Positions 1 to 11,787 of a stretch of DNA of 64,000 bases are shown one piece after another; position 1 is the stretch's first letter; each line of letters opens with the position of its first letter. The stretch lies in assembly GCF_000761155.1 (NCBI RefSeq), contig NZ_CP009533.1:372001-436000 (forward strand), read 5' to 3'. The stretch is from Pseudomonas rhizosphaerae (GTDB lineage: Bacteria > Pseudomonadota > Gammaproteobacteria > Pseudomonadales > Pseudomonadaceae). Under the pieces are notes generated by a model that saw only the letters and a program-made list of their open reading frames with translations, did not search any database and was not told the origin of the DNA. Made by a program: the position numbers and the translations under genes.

Positions 1-3000
1 CTGGCGCAACTGCACGTTGGCGTGGTGCACCAGCAGGTCGAGGTTGTAGGCCTGGGCGATTTTGCGGAAGCGATCGCCTTCGGCCGAGCCGATCAGTGCC
101 GCCAATCGGGCCCAGCGCTGGTAGTGCGCGTCAGCCTCGGCAATCTGCGTCTGCAGGGCATGGTTGGCGCTGTGCCGGCGCTGGTCTTCGGCTTGCCGGG
201 CGCGCAGCTCGGCGCAGTGGTGCTCCTGCCGTTCGACGTCCATCAGCAGGGCGGCGTGCTGTGCGTCCAGTGCCTCGACACTGGCAATCGCGTCGACCTG
301 TGTCCGATGAGACTGCTGGCGCTGCTCGCGTTCGTGCAAGCGGATGCGTGCCTGTTCCAGGGCTTTTTCCGTGCTCTGCAGGCGGCTGCGCAGCTCATCG
401 ACCTGGGGTTCATCGATGGCGAGCAGTGCCTGCAACCCGTCGTCTTCCAGTTGCGGACGCTGCTCGCGCCAAGCGTGCAGGGCCTGCTCCACGTCAGCCA
501 GGGTTTGCTGCAATTGGGCCTGCTGCGCAGTGTCGGCCTCCAGGGCGCTGGCGGTCTGCACTGTCCGGGTTCGTAGATCCTGTTGCTGGCGGTCGGTTTG
601 CCGTTCCTGGTCGCGCGCCATCTCAACCTGATCGTGCAAGGCCGTCTGCCAGGCGGACGCCTGGGCATGCTCGCCCAGCAATTCGCGCAGCCGTGCCTCA
701 CAGGTCTGCAGTTGCGCGGACAGCGCCTGGACCCGCTGGCGTTGCTGCTCGCAATCGGTCTGGTGCCGCGCATGCTCGCTGCGGGCCTGCTCGATGCGGC
801 GCGCGCGGGCGTCGAACTCGCCCTGTTCTTCATCGCGCTGTTCGATTTGCGCCAGGCGCTCGCCGATGCTTTGTTCCAGCGCCATGAACGTCTGCGCGGG
901 GTGTTCGCGCAGGGCCTGCAGGCGAGCGGCGGGCAACTGACTGGCCAGCGCCTGCAACTCTTCGTCGAGCCGCTGCTGGTCGGCGTCCAGGTGGGCCTGA
1001 TGCGCTTGTAGAAGCTGCTGCGCCTGCTGGCTGGCTTCCCTGGCCTGGGCCACGGCGCGTTGCAAGGCGCTCGCCTGCTGTTGCAAGGCCAGCAGGCTGT
1101 TCTGCTGACGTTCATCCTCGTCGATCGAACGCGTGTGGCCAGCCAGGGTGTCGCACAGCCAGTCCGCCGGCTGCTCGGCGTCGCACAGGGCAGGGTAGAG
1201 CGGATGCCGGGCCAGCTCAGCGTCACCCGGCTGGTCGAGCCATTGTTGCTCCTGCGCCTTGAGCTGCTTGTGCTGCTCGATCAGCGCGCCGACTTCGGTA
1301 CGCAGCTCGACCAGGCGTTCGGACACCGGCTTCAACGCAGCGCGGGCGCGTTGCTCTTCGTCGTCATCGTGTGCCGACAGCGCCTGCAACAGCGCCTCCG
1401 GAGCATGATAGGGGTGCTCCACACTGCCACAGACCGGACAGGGCTGCTCGGGCTGCAAGCGTTCGCGCAACTGTTCGACGCTTTCACTGCGCGCCAGGCG
1501 CTGGCGTTCGAGCAGTTGCAGGGTCACCTTCAAGGCTTGCTCGGCCTGTTCGTGGGCTGCGCGGACCTCCAGTCCCTGAGCAGTCAGTTGTTCACGCCGG
1601 GCCAGCAGGCTGGCCTGTTGCTGACGCCCCTGTTCAAGACGTTCCTCAATTGCGCTGCGCCGCTGCCACAGCCGTTCCAGTTCCTGCACGGCGCGCAGTT
1701 CCTGGTGTTGCTGTTGCAGCCGTTGAGTCAGTTGCTGCACGCGCTCGGGCAGTTGCTCGGCGCTGCACGGCGCATTCTGAAATACCCGGGCAAGGTCGCT
1801 TTCATGCTCTGCAAGGCTCGTGCGTGTGGTGTGCGCCTGCGTCTGCAAGGCAGGCAGTTCGGCCTGGCCCTGGCGCAGGCGACTGCTCAGTGTCACCACC
1901 TGTTGCAGACGCGGCAAGTACGCCCCCCACGTGCCAGCCAGGGGGGCCAGCTCGGCGCTGCGCTCAAGCGCTTCGGCGACCTGCTGCAGGCGTTCGCCAC
2001 TGCCGGCCTGCTGTTGCTCCATGACGTGCAGCGCCTGCTGCCCTGCGGACAGCTGGCGTTCGGCCTCGGCCAGTGCCGGACGCAGTGGTTCGATCTCGGT
2101 GTGCAAACGACCACGATTCGACTGCGCGTCGAAGGCCTGCTGCAGGAGCGGCTGGGCCTCGGCCTGTTGCGCCAGCGCTTGTTGCAACTGGTGCCCGGTC
2201 TGTTCGCGTTGCACGTCCAACTGCTCGCGCTGCACCTGTTGTTGCACCTGTTGCGCGCGCGCCTGCTCGATGCGCTCGGCCAGGGGCTGGAGCTGAGTCT
2301 GCAACTCATGCTGGCGGCTGAACAGGTGCCGTTGCGGTGCCAGTTGCTCGAGCATGTGTAACTGCAGACGCTGCTCGGCGCCTGCTTCCCATGCCTGGGA
2401 TGCGTCTTGCACCTGCTGCCGTGCCGCCTGGCAGTCGTCGCTCAGGCGCCGGTCTTCGCAGTGCCACTGTTGTTGCTGTTCCACTTGCTTGAGGTGCGCC
2501 TGGTGCTGCCGCAGTTGCTCGCTGGCGGTGTGAAACTCCAGATCCAGCGCTTCGCGCGCTTCGGCGGCCAGTGGCGCGATACCGGTGGCCTGGTCCTGCC
2601 AGTGCTTGAGCTGCTCGCGGGCGTCGCGGCTCTTTTCGAAGGCGCGTTTGCCCAGGCGCGTATAGAGCGCGGTGTCTGTGAGCTTTTCCAGCAGTTCGCT
2701 GCGTTCGTTGTCGTCGGCTTTGAGAAAGGCACTGAACTCGCTCTGCGCCAGCATCACCGCACGGGTGAATTGCTCGAAGTTCAGCCCCAGGCGGGCTTCC
2801 AGCAGTTGTTTGTATTCACCTTTCTGGCTGGCGAGCAGCTGGTCATTGTCCAGATCGCGCAGCGACTGCCGGCTGTTCTGCAACTTGCCCGCCGGTTTGT
2901 CCCGTGCCCGGTTGGCCTCCCAGCGCGCGCGATAGCGACGACCGTCGACGCCGAGGAAGTCCACTTCCGCATAGCCCGCCCCGGTACCCCGACGCAACAG

Positions 3001-3252
3001 GGTGCGCGGATCGTAGCTGCCGATTTCACCGTCGGCGTCGGGCACCTTGGCACTCTGCGACGCATTGCCCAGGCGCGGTACGGCGCCGAACAGCGCCAGG
3101 CACAGGGCGTCGAGCAGGGTGCTCTTGCCCGCGCCGGTAGGGCCGGTGATGGCGAACAGACCGGCGCTGACCAGCGGTTCGGCGGTGAAGTCCAGTTCGA
3201 ACGGGCCTGCCAGCGAGGCGAGGTTCTTCAGGCGGATGGCCAGAATCTTCAT
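1..3252 (-). CDS. sbcC: Exonuclease subunit SbcC (3' end outside window)
   Basis: Large ATPase subunit of the SbcCD (Rad50-Mre11 type) nuclease, which opens DNA hairpins and palindromes. The frame is open from the ATG at 3252 to the left edge, 1,084 codons. Pseudomonas SbcC is about 1,200 residues, so the C-terminal ATPase half with signature and Walker B is missing here. The Walker A motif GPTGAGKST lies at residues 37-45. It is followed by a Q-Motif region ending in AVMLAQSEF and a very long Gln/Leu/Glu-rich coiled coil. The Rad50-type zinc hook CPVC is at residues 605-608 (codons 1429-1440). The start overlaps the sbcD stop as ATGA, which implies translational coupling. Many antisense frames are open only because of the Gln/Leu-rich codon pattern. 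Confidence 0.97.
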   Translation of the reverse strand, partial: MKILAIRLKNLASLAGPFELDFTAEPLVSAGLFAITGPTGAGKSTLLDALCLALFGAVPRLGNASQSAKVPDADGEIGSYDPRTLLRRGTGAGYAEVDFLGVDGRRYRARWEANRARDKPAGKLQNSRQSLRDLDNDQLLASQKGEYKQLLEARLGLNFEQFTRAVMLAQSEFSAFLKADDNERSELLEKLTDTALYTRLGKRAFEKSRDAREQLKHWQDQATGIAPLAAEAREALDLEFHTASEQLRQHQAHLKQVEQQQQWHCEDRRLSDDCQAARQQVQDASQAWEAGAEQRLQLHMLEQLAPQRHLFSRQHELQTQLQPLAERIEQARAQQVQQQVQREQLDVQREQTGHQLQQALAQQAEAQPLLQQAFDAQSNRGRLHTEIEPLRPALAEAERQLSAGQQALHVMEQQQAGSGERLQQVAEALERSAELAPLAGTWGAYLPRLQQVVTLSSRLRQGQAELPALQTQAHTTRTSLAEHESDLARVFQNAPCSAEQLPERVQQLTQRLQQQHQELRAVQELERLWQRRSAIEERLEQGRQQQASLLARREQLTAQGLEVRAAHEQAEQALKVTLQLLERQRLARSESVEQLRERLQPEQPCPVCGSVEHPYHAPEALLQALSAHDDDEEQRARAALKPVSERLVELRTEVGALIEQHKQLKAQEQQWLDQPGDAELARHPLYPALCDAEQPADWLCDTLAGHTRSIDEDERQQNSLLALQQQASALQRAVAQAREASQQAQQLLQAHQAHLDADQQRLDEELQALASQLPAARLQALREHPAQTFMALEQSIGERLAQIEQRDEEQGEFDARARRIEQARSEHARHQTDCEQQRQRVQALSAQLQTCEARLRELLGEHAQASAWQTALHDQVEMARDQERQTDRQQQDLRTRTVQTASALEADTAQQAQLQQTLADVEQALHAWREQRPQLEDDGLQALLAIDEPQVDELRSRLQSTEKALEQARIRLHEREQRQQSHRTQVDAIASVEALDAQHAALLMDVERQEHHCAELRARQAEDQRRHSANHALQTQIAEADAHYQRWARLAALIGSAEGDRFRKIAQAYNLDLLVHHANVQLRQ

Positions 3253-4490
3253 GGGGTTTCGCCCTCCAGCTGCACTTCCTGCAACAACTGCGCGAAGTCA
3301 TCCAGGGTCTGTTCGTCCACCTCGCTGCCATAGCTGTCGAGCCAGGCGCGGCTGAACAGTTCGTGGGGGCTGAGCTGGTCCAGCTCAATCAGGGCGCCGA
3401 CATCCTCGTTGTCGGCGTTGACCCGCCCGGCGTACTCGGCAGCGATCCGCACCAGACGCACGGCCTTGCCTTGCAGCGCGGTTTCGATGTGCTGGCGCAG
3501 GTCCGGTTGCGGCTCGTCGAGTACCACCCGCACTTCCAGCCAGGGGTAGCCCAGCACATCGGCCAACAGGTCCACGTCCGGTAGTTGCTGCAACTGTTCG
3601 CGGACCTGCGGCAACGGCGCCGGGCCGATGCGCAGCAGGTCGACCGCGCGCGGGATCAGGATCGGTTCCACGCTCACCAGCTGCTCGCCGGCGCACTCGA
3701 TCTCGAGGATCTGGTGCGGGTATTCGATTTCGGAAAACGACAGGGGTATGGGCGAGCCGCTGTAGCGAATGCGCGATTCGCCGTTGACCTTCTGTGGCTT
3801 GTGCAGATGGCCCAGCGCAACGTAGCTGATGCTGGCGTCGAACAGGCTGGCCGGCAGCGCCTCGGCGCTGCCGATCACCAGGCTGCGCTCGGACTCCATC
3901 GACACCGAACCCCCCGCCATGTGCGCGTGGCTGATGGCGATCAGGGCCTGACCCGGCGAGCGTCGGGCATTGGCAGCGGCGATCAGCATCTCGTGCACCC
4001 GGGCGATGCCTTGCAGGTAATCCTCGCCCAGGGTTGCGCCGGTCACCTCGGCAGGGCGCAGGAAAGGCAGGGCCAGGCACCAGGCCTGCACCTCACCACT
4101 GGCATCGGGCAGCGGGAGCAACAACCGCTCGCTGTCGAGGCGGCCGTCTTCGAGCCACATCACCCGGCCCAGCGCGTGGGTGCGCAAGCGGCGCATCAAC
4201 GGCCCGGGCAGTTCGATTCGCGAACCGGAGTCGTGGTTGCCGGCGATCATCACAATGGTCAGCTGCGGTTGTTGCTCGTGGGCGCTGACGATGAAGTTGT
4301 ACAGCCGCTCCTGCGCCCGCACCGGCGGATTGACCGTGTCGAAGATGTCGCCTGCCACCAGCAGCACGTCGGGCTGGCGCTGGGCGAGCTGACGCAGCAG
4401 CCAGCGCAGGAAGCTTGCGTGCTCGAAGTCGCGCTCCTGACCGTGCAGGCTTTGGCCGAGGTGCCAGTCGGAGGTGTGGAACAGGCGCAT
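3249..4490 (-). CDS. sbcD: Exonuclease subunit SbcD
   Basis: Mre11-like Mn2+-dependent nuclease subunit of SbcCD, 413 aa, a normal length for the family. The N-terminus carries the calcineurin-type phosphoesterase motifs in order: HTSDWHLG (metal-binding D and H, residues 5-12), VAGDIFDTVNPP, AGNHDSG, then SHAHM and LGHLHKPQ, which supply the remaining metal ligands. The C-terminal part matches the SbcD capping domain. An SD-like TGGAGC precedes the ATG at 4490. It is the first gene of a sbcD-sbcC operon transcribed leftward, divergent from kdpFABC. Confidence 0.97.
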   Translation of the reverse strand: MRLFHTSDWHLGQSLHGQERDFEHASFLRWLLRQLAQRQPDVLLVAGDIFDTVNPPVRAQERLYNFIVSAHEQQPQLTIVMIAGNHDSGSRIELPGPLMRRLRTHALGRVMWLEDGRLDSERLLLPLPDASGEVQAWCLALPFLRPAEVTGATLGEDYLQGIARVHEMLIAAANARRSPGQALIAISHAHMAGGSVSMESERSLVIGSAEALPASLFDASISYVALGHLHKPQKVNGESRIRYSGSPIPLSFSEIEYPHQILEIECAGEQLVSVEPILIPRAVDLLRIGPAPLPQVREQLQQLPDVDLLADVLGYPWLEVRVVLDEPQPDLRQHIETALQGKAVRLVRIAAEYAGRVNADNEDVGALIELDQLSPHELFSRAWLDSYGSEVDEQTLDDFAQLLQEVQLEGETP

Positions 4491-4582
4491 GAAGGCTCCA
4501 GGGGGCAGGGAAGGCCGCCATGATAGCCGTTCGGCCCCGCGCTTCCCATGCGCCCGCTCGTGGCCAGATGTGACGAGTGATT

Positions 4583-4632
4583 TTTACGCTTTCTTTACGG
4601 CCAGGCCCGGGTATCGATCTCGCGCCTTTACG
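4583..4632 (+). promoter_or_regulatory. Putative KdpE binding site of phased TTTACG repeats
   Basis: TTTACG occurs at 4583-4588, 4594-4599 and 4627-4632. The starts are 11 and 33 bp apart, so all three lie on the same face of the helix. Tandem direct repeats about 11 bp apart are the usual target of OmpR/PhoB-family dimers such as KdpE. The first two, in a T-rich context followed by a C/G-rich stretch, recall the T-rich KdpE site of E. coli kdpFABC. The element sits 56-105 bp before the kdpF start. The assignment is inference from spacing and position. Confidence 0.6.
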
Positions 4633-4687
4633 CCCAGGCCTTGGAGAATATCGGCAAGCGGCGCCCGCCGTGCCTGGAGATTTCCCC

Positions 4688-4777
4688 ATGTCTGTTCTGG
4701 ACGGCCTGTTCCTGCTGCTGGCCATCGGCTTGTTTGTGTACCTGCTCGTTGCCCTCTTGCGCGCCAGTGGAGGCTAG
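4688..4777 (+). CDS. kdpF: K+-transporting ATPase small subunit KdpF
   Basis: A 29-aa single-span hydrophobic peptide (start MSVLDGLFLLLAIG, end ALLRASGG) directly before kdpA. KdpF stabilises the KdpABC complex in the inner membrane. The size, hydrophobicity and position six bases upstream of kdpA are diagnostic. The frame extends upstream, but the ATG at 4688 gives the usual KdpF length. An SD-like GGAG lies at about 4677-4680. Confidence 0.92.
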   Translation: MSVLDGLFLLLAIGLFVYLLVALLRASGG

Positions 4778-4783
4778 TCACTC

Positions 4784-6478
4784 ATGCACAGTCACGATTT
4801 CGCTCTGATAGCGGCCTTTTTCGCCCTGATATTGCTGCCGGCGCCCTGGCTCGGACGTTTCTACTACAAGGTCATGGAAGGCCAGCGCACCTGGCTCAGT
4901 GTGCCGCTGCAACCCGTGGAAAAACTCTGCTACCGCTTTGCCGGTATCGATGCGCAACAGCAGCAGACTTGGCAGCGCTACGCCCTGGCCCTGCTGGCCT
5001 TCAACCTGGCAGGGTTCGGCGTGCTGTTCGCCATCCTCATGCTGCAGGGTTATCTGCCGCTCAATCCCCAGCACCTGCCGGGCCAGGAGTGGACCCTGGC
5101 GTTCAACACGGCGGTCAGCTTCATGGCCAACACCAACTGGCAGGCCTACAGCGGCGAAACCTCGCTCAGCTACCTGAGCCAGATGGCCGGCCTGGGCGTG
5201 CAGAACTTCCTCAGTGCCGCCACCGGGCTGGCCGTGCTGGTAGCGCTGTGTCGCGGTATCAGCCGGCGCTCGGCCAGCACCCTGGGCAACTTCTGGGTCG
5301 ATGTGACCCGCGCCACTCTTTATGGTCTGCTGCCGTTGGCTCTGCTGCTGGCCGTTTTTCTGGTATGGCAGGGCGTACCCCAGACCTTCGCTCCCTACGT
5401 GGATGCGCTGACCTTGCAGGGCAATGCCCAGACCATCCCGCTTGGCCCGGCGGCCAGCCAGATCGCCATCAAGCAATTGGGCACCAACGGCGGCGGGTTC
5501 TTCGGTGTCAACTCGGCGCATCCGTTCGAGAACCCCACGGCCTGGAGCAACCTGTTCGAACTGGCCGGCATTCTGATCATCCCGGTCGCCCTGGTCTTCA
5601 CCTTCGGCCATTACGTCAAGGACCTGCGCCAGAGCCGGGCGATCCTGGCCTGCATGTTGACCTTGCTGTTGCTGGGCCTGGGGCTGTCGCTGTACGCCGA
5701 GCAGCAACCCAACCCATCGCTGGCCAGTGCCATGGTCGATCAGGCCGCGCCGCTGGAAGGCAAGGAAAGCCGCTTCGGTACCACGGCCAGTGTGCTCTGG
5801 TCGGTGGCCACCACGGCCGCCTCCAACGGCTCGGTCAATGCCATGCACGACAGTCTCAGCCCGCTCTCCGGGATGGTCGCCCTGGTCAACATGATGCTCG
5901 GCGAGGTGATTTTCGGCGGTGTCGGCGCCGGTCTCTACGGCATGCTCCTCAACGTGCTGCTGACGGTGTTCCTGGCCGGCCTGATGATCGGTCGGACCCC
6001 GGAATACCTGGGCAAGAAACTCCAGGCACGGGAAGTTCGCTGGCTGGTCGCGAGCCTGCTGGTAATGCCCGTGGGGGTGCTGGTGCTCGGCGCCATTGCC
6101 GTCAGCCTGCCGGGCCCTGCCGGAGCGGTCAGCAACCCCGGCCCCCATGGCTTCACTCAGCTGCTGTATGCCTACACCTCGGCCAGCGCCAACAACGGTT
6201 CGGCCTTCGCCGGCCTGTCTGCCAACACGGCCTTTCACAACCTCATGCTGGCTTTGGGCATGTTGCTTGGCCGCTTCGGCTACATCCTGCCGGTGCTGGC
6301 GCTGGCCGGGGCCCTGGCCAGCAAGAACGCCAGCGCGCCGAGCGCCGACAGCTTCGCCACCCATGGCCTGTTGTTCATCACCCTGCTGACCGTGACCCTG
6401 CTGATCGTGGGCGGCCTGACTTTCCTGCCGGTGCTGGCCCTGGGGCCGATCGCCGAGCACCTGAACATGCACTTCTGA
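4784..6478 (+). CDS. kdpA: Potassium-transporting ATPase K+-binding subunit KdpA
   Basis: Channel-like K+-translocating subunit of the high-affinity KdpFABC pump, 564 aa, about ten membrane spans. It has the four-fold selectivity-filter-like segments expected of the SKT/KdpA family, such as [34 protein letters not shown] and [12 protein letters not shown]. It is the second gene of kdpFABC, with kdpB starting ten bases after its stop. Full length and intact. Confidence 0.98.
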   Translation: MHSHDFALIAAFFALILLPAPWLGRFYYKVMEGQRTWLSVPLQPVEKLCYRFAGIDAQQQQTWQRYALALLAFNLAGFGVLFAILMLQGYLPLNPQHLPGQEWTLAFNTAVSFMANTNWQAYSGETSLSYLSQMAGLGVQNFLSAATGLAVLVALCRGISRRSASTLGNFWVDVTRATLYGLLPLALLLAVFLVWQGVPQTFAPYVDALTLQGNAQTIPLGPAASQIAIKQLGTNGGGFFGVNSAHPFENPTAWSNLFELAGILIIPVALVFTFGHYVKDLRQSRAILACMLTLLLLGLGLSLYAEQQPNPSLASAMVDQAAPLEGKESRFGTTASVLWSVATTAASNGSVNAMHDSLSPLSGMVALVNMMLGEVIFGGVGAGLYGMLLNVLLTVFLAGLMIGRTPEYLGKKLQAREVRWLVASLLVMPVGVLVLGAIAVSLPGPAGAVSNPGPHGFTQLLYAYTSASANNGSAFAGLSANTAFHNLMLALGMLLGRFGYILPVLALAGALASKNASAPSADSFATHGLLFITLLTVTLLIVGGLTFLPVLALGPIAEHLNMHF

Positions 6479-6488
6479 GGCCTGGACC

Positions 6489-8543
<2,055 letters not shown>

Positions 8544-8556
8544 CCCTGGAGCTTGA

Positions 8557-9120
8557 ATGATGAACAGTTTGTTGCGTCCGGCCTTGAGCCTGATTCTGTT
8601 GATGACCTTGCTCACCGGCGGTGCCTATCCGCTGCTGGTGTGGGCGGTAGGGCAGTGGGCCTTTCCCGCCCAGGCCAACGGCAGCCTGGTGCGCGATGCG
8701 CAGGGTGAGGTGCGCGGTTCAGCCTTGCTCGCCCAGGCCTTCACCGATGAGCGCTGGTTTCATTCACGGCCTTCGGCGGCCGACTACGCGACCCTGGCCA
8801 GTGGTGCGAGCAACCTGGCGCCGAGCAATCCTGCGCTGGGCACTCGCGTGCTGGCGCAGGCCGATGAACAGTTCGATGCGCAGCAAGGTCCGGTTCCGCT
8901 GGCGCTGTTGACCACCTCGGCCAGTGGTCTGGACCCTGATCTGCCACCGGCAGCGGTGAGCTATCAGGTCCCCCGGGTGGCGCGCGAACGCGGGCTGCCC
9001 GAGTCGACTCTGCGCGCGTTGGTGCAGGCGCAGACCCGATCGCCGGCCATCGGCCCGGAGGTAGTCAACGTGCTGGCTTTGAACCAGGCGCTGGATCGGC
9101 TAACGTCACAGTCCCGATGA
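8557..9120 (+). CDS. kdpC: Potassium-transporting ATPase subunit KdpC
   Basis: Single-span accessory subunit of KdpFABC, 187 aa. An N-terminal membrane helix (residues about 8-30) is followed by a periplasmic domain with the family motifs [23 protein letters not shown] and the C-terminal [10 protein letters not shown]. Two adjacent ATGs (8557 and 8560) are possible starts. The GGAG at 8548-8551 is 5 and 8 bases away, so the second gives the better spacing and a 186-aa product. kdpD follows after 28 bases. Confidence 0.96.
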   Translation: MMNSLLRPALSLILLMTLLTGGAYPLLVWAVGQWAFPAQANGSLVRDAQGEVRGSALLAQAFTDERWFHSRPSAADYATLASGASNLAPSNPALGTRVLAQADEQFDAQQGPVPLALLTTSASGLDPDLPPAAVSYQVPRVARERGLPESTLRALVQAQTRSPAIGPEVVNVLALNQALDRLTSQSR

Positions 9121-9148
9121 CCACGAGGCGATGCCATGAGCCCAGACC

Positions 9149-11785
9149 ATGAGTGATTCCGGCCGCGCCGACGCCTTGCTGGCCGCCTTGCCCCGCAATG
9201 GGCGTGGGCGTTTGAAAGTGTTCCTCGGCGCCGCGCCCGGTGTCGGCAAGACCTACGCCATGCTCCAGGCCGCCCACGCTCGCCAGCGTCAGGGCATCGA
9301 GGTACTGGCTGCCGTGGTGCAGACCCACGGCCGCGCGGAAACCGAAGCGCTGCTGGTCGGGCTGCCCCAGCAGGCATTGCGGCGCAGCCAATACCGCGAC
9401 GTGATCCTCGAGGAAATGGACCTGGATGCGGTGCTCGCCGCCCGCCCGGCGCTGGCGCTGGTCGATGAACTGGCGCACAGCAATGCGCCTGGCAGCCGCC
9501 ACGCCAAACGCTGGCAGGACGTGCAGGACCTGCTCGCCGCCGGTATCGACGTCTACACCACGGTCAACGTGCAACACCTGGAAAGCCTGAACGACCAGGT
9601 CCAGTCGATCACCGGCGTGCAGGTGCGCGAAACCCTGCCCGACTGGGTGGTGCAGGAAGCCGATGACTTGCTGCTGATCGACCTGCCACCGCGCGAGCTG
9701 CTCGAACGCCTGCGCGAGGGCAAGGTGTACGTGCCGGAGCAGGCGCGGGCGGCCATCGACGCCTTCTTCACCCAGACCAACCTTAGCGCTCTGCGCGAAC
9801 TGGCCATGCAGACGGCCGCCGCCCAGGTCGATGACGATCTGCACGAAGGCTACCGTAGCCTCGGCCAGCAGGCGCCCAGCGTGCGCGGACGACTGCTGGT
9901 AGGCATCGTCGCCGACGAGCAGGCCGAGCGCCTGGTGCGCCACGCCAGCCGCGTCGCGCGCCGTCGTCACTTGCCGTGGTCCGTGGTCCATGTGGACAAC
10001 GGCCGGTTGCTCGACGAGACGGCGCGTCAGCGCCTGCAACTGGCCCAGCAGATTGCCGAACGGCTCGGCGGCGAGGTGGTGGAACTGCGCGATGCGGAAG
10101 TGGCCAGGACCTTGCTGCAACATGCCGGCGACCGCCGCGCCAACCTGATCCTGGTCGGTCAGTCGCGGCGCCGACGCTTCGGCGCAGGTCTGGCCGAGCG
10201 CTTGCTGCGTAGCCACAGCGGTGTGGAGATCAACGTGCTGGCGCGTGCCCAGGTGCAGCCATCCAAGCCAAGGCGTCCGCGGCCCGTCGGACGCTGGCGC
10301 GAGTATGTCCTGGCACTGCTGGCCACGCTGCTGGCCAGCGGGCTGGCCTGGGCCGTGGCGCAGGTGCTGGACCTGCCCAATATCTCCCTGGTGTTTCTTG
10401 CCGCCGTATTGCTGGTGGCGGTGCGCAGCAGTCCGGGGCCGGCCCTGAGCTGCGCGGCGTTATCGTTCCTGGCGTACGACTTTTTGTTCATCCCGCCCAA
10501 CTTCTCCTTGAGCATCCAGCGTCAGGAAGACGTGTTGACCCTGCTGTTCTTTCTGCTGATGGCGGCGCTCACCGGCAATCTCGCCGCGCGGCAGCGGCAG
10601 CAGCTCAGTGCCCTGCGCGAAACCCAGGCGCACACCGCGCAACTGCTGGAGCTGTCCCGGTTGCTGGCGGCGGCGACCGACCGCCAGGCGGTGTTCAGCG
10701 CGGCGGCGCAGCACCTGCACGGTTGGCCGGGGCTGGACATCTGCCTGCTCGAGCGCGGCGAGCAAGGCTGGAAGGTGGCCCATGGCAGCGCGGCGCCGTT
10801 CACGACCACCGAACTGGCGGCAGCGCAGTGGGCCGGCAACCATGCGCAACCGGCCGGGCTGGGCACGGCAACGTTACCGGCTGGGCGTTGGTGGTGGCTG
10901 CCGGTGACCTTGGAAGGCCGGGTGCTGGCGCTGCTGGCGGTGGCCGAACGGCAGCCCGGCCGGCTCGACGGCCATGGCCGCCGCTTGCTGGGGGCGCTGG
11001 TCCAGCCGGTGGCCCAGGCGTTGGCGCGAGCCGACCTTGCCCACGACCTGGAAGCGGCGCGCCTGCACGGGGAAACCGAACAGTTGCGCAGCGCCTTGCT
11101 GGCTTCGGTGTCCCATGACCTGCGCACGCCGCTCACAGCCATGCGTGGCAGCATCGACAGCCTGCTGGCCCTGGGCAGCGCCCTGGCGCCGGACGATCGC
11201 CAAGCGTTGCTCGAAGTCACCCGTGACGAAGCCGAGCGCCTGGACCGCTACATCCAGAACCTGCTCGACATGACGCGCCTGGGCCACGGTGCCCTCAAGC
11301 TGGCTCGAGACTGGGTGGCGGTCGGTGACATCGTCGCCAGCGCTGTAGGTCGATTGCGTGCGCCACTGGCGCCGTTGCAGGTCCAGGTGCAGGTGCCCGC
11401 GCAACTGCCCTTGCTGTACGTGCATGCGGCGTTGATCGAACAGGCCCTGGTCAACGTGCTGGAAAACGCCGCGCGGTTCTCGCCCGTGGGCGGTCGCTTG
11501 CAAGTGTCGGCCCGTGTGCGCGACGACAGCCTGCTGCTCGCGGTCAGCGACGAGGGCCCCGGTATTCCCGAGGCCGAGCGGACGAAGATTTTCGACATGT
11601 TCTACACCGCTGCCCGCGGTGATCGAGGTGGGCAGGGCACGGGGCTGGGCCTGGCCATCTGTCAGGGCATGGTCGGCGCCCACGGCGGTCGCGTCGAAGT
11701 CAGCAGCGGCATCGATGGCCAAGGCACCTGCATCGCCTTATGCTTGCCGCTGCGCGCTCAACCGGGCGCCGATGCGGACACTTGA
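9149..11785 (+). CDS. kdpD: Osmosensitive K+ channel sensor histidine kinase KdpD
   Basis: Membrane sensor kinase that responds to low K+ and osmotic stress and phosphorylates KdpE, 878 aa. In order: a cytoplasmic KdpD domain with the P-loop GAAPGVGKT near residues 28-36, a USP-like domain (about 250-370), four closely spaced membrane helices (about 385-485), a GAF-like region, a HisKA domain with SVSHDLRTPL (phosphorylated His 656), and an HATPase domain with the N box VNVLENAARFSP and the G boxes DEGPGIP and GTGLGLAI. The ATG at 9149 is preceded by a short out-of-frame ATG that soon meets a stop. kdpE starts two bases after the stop codon. Confidence 0.98.
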   Translation: MSDSGRADALLAALPRNGRGRLKVFLGAAPGVGKTYAMLQAAHARQRQGIEVLAAVVQTHGRAETEALLVGLPQQALRRSQYRDVILEEMDLDAVLAARPALALVDELAHSNAPGSRHAKRWQDVQDLLAAGIDVYTTVNVQHLESLNDQVQSITGVQVRETLPDWVVQEADDLLLIDLPPRELLERLREGKVYVPEQARAAIDAFFTQTNLSALRELAMQTAAAQVDDDLHEGYRSLGQQAPSVRGRLLVGIVADEQAERLVRHASRVARRRHLPWSVVHVDNGRLLDETARQRLQLAQQIAERLGGEVVELRDAEVARTLLQHAGDRRANLILVGQSRRRRFGAGLAERLLRSHSGVEINVLARAQVQPSKPRRPRPVGRWREYVLALLATLLASGLAWAVAQVLDLPNISLVFLAAVLLVAVRSSPGPALSCAALSFLAYDFLFIPPNFSLSIQRQEDVLTLLFFLLMAALTGNLAARQRQQLSALRETQAHTAQLLELSRLLAAATDRQAVFSAAAQHLHGWPGLDICLLERGEQGWKVAHGSAAPFTTTELAAAQWAGNHAQPAGLGTATLPAGRWWWLPVTLEGRVLALLAVAERQPGRLDGHGRRLLGALVQPVAQALARADLAHDLEAARLHGETEQLRSALLASVSHDLRTPLTAMRGSIDSLLALGSALAPDDRQALLEVTRDEAERLDRYIQNLLDMTRLGHGALKLARDWVAVGDIVASAVGRLRAPLAPLQVQVQVPAQLPLLYVHAALIEQALVNVLENAARFSPVGGRLQVSARVRDDSLLLAVSDEGPGIPEAERTKIFDMFYTAARGDRGGQGTGLGLAICQGMVGAHGGRVEVSSGIDGQGTCIALCLPLRAQPGADADT

Positions 11786-11787
11786 GC

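Noticed and set aside
1060..2361. 433-codon plus-strand ORF, Leu/Gln-rich
   Set aside because: Antisense to the coiled-coil part of sbcC; open only because CAG/CTG-rich codons give few stops on the other strand.
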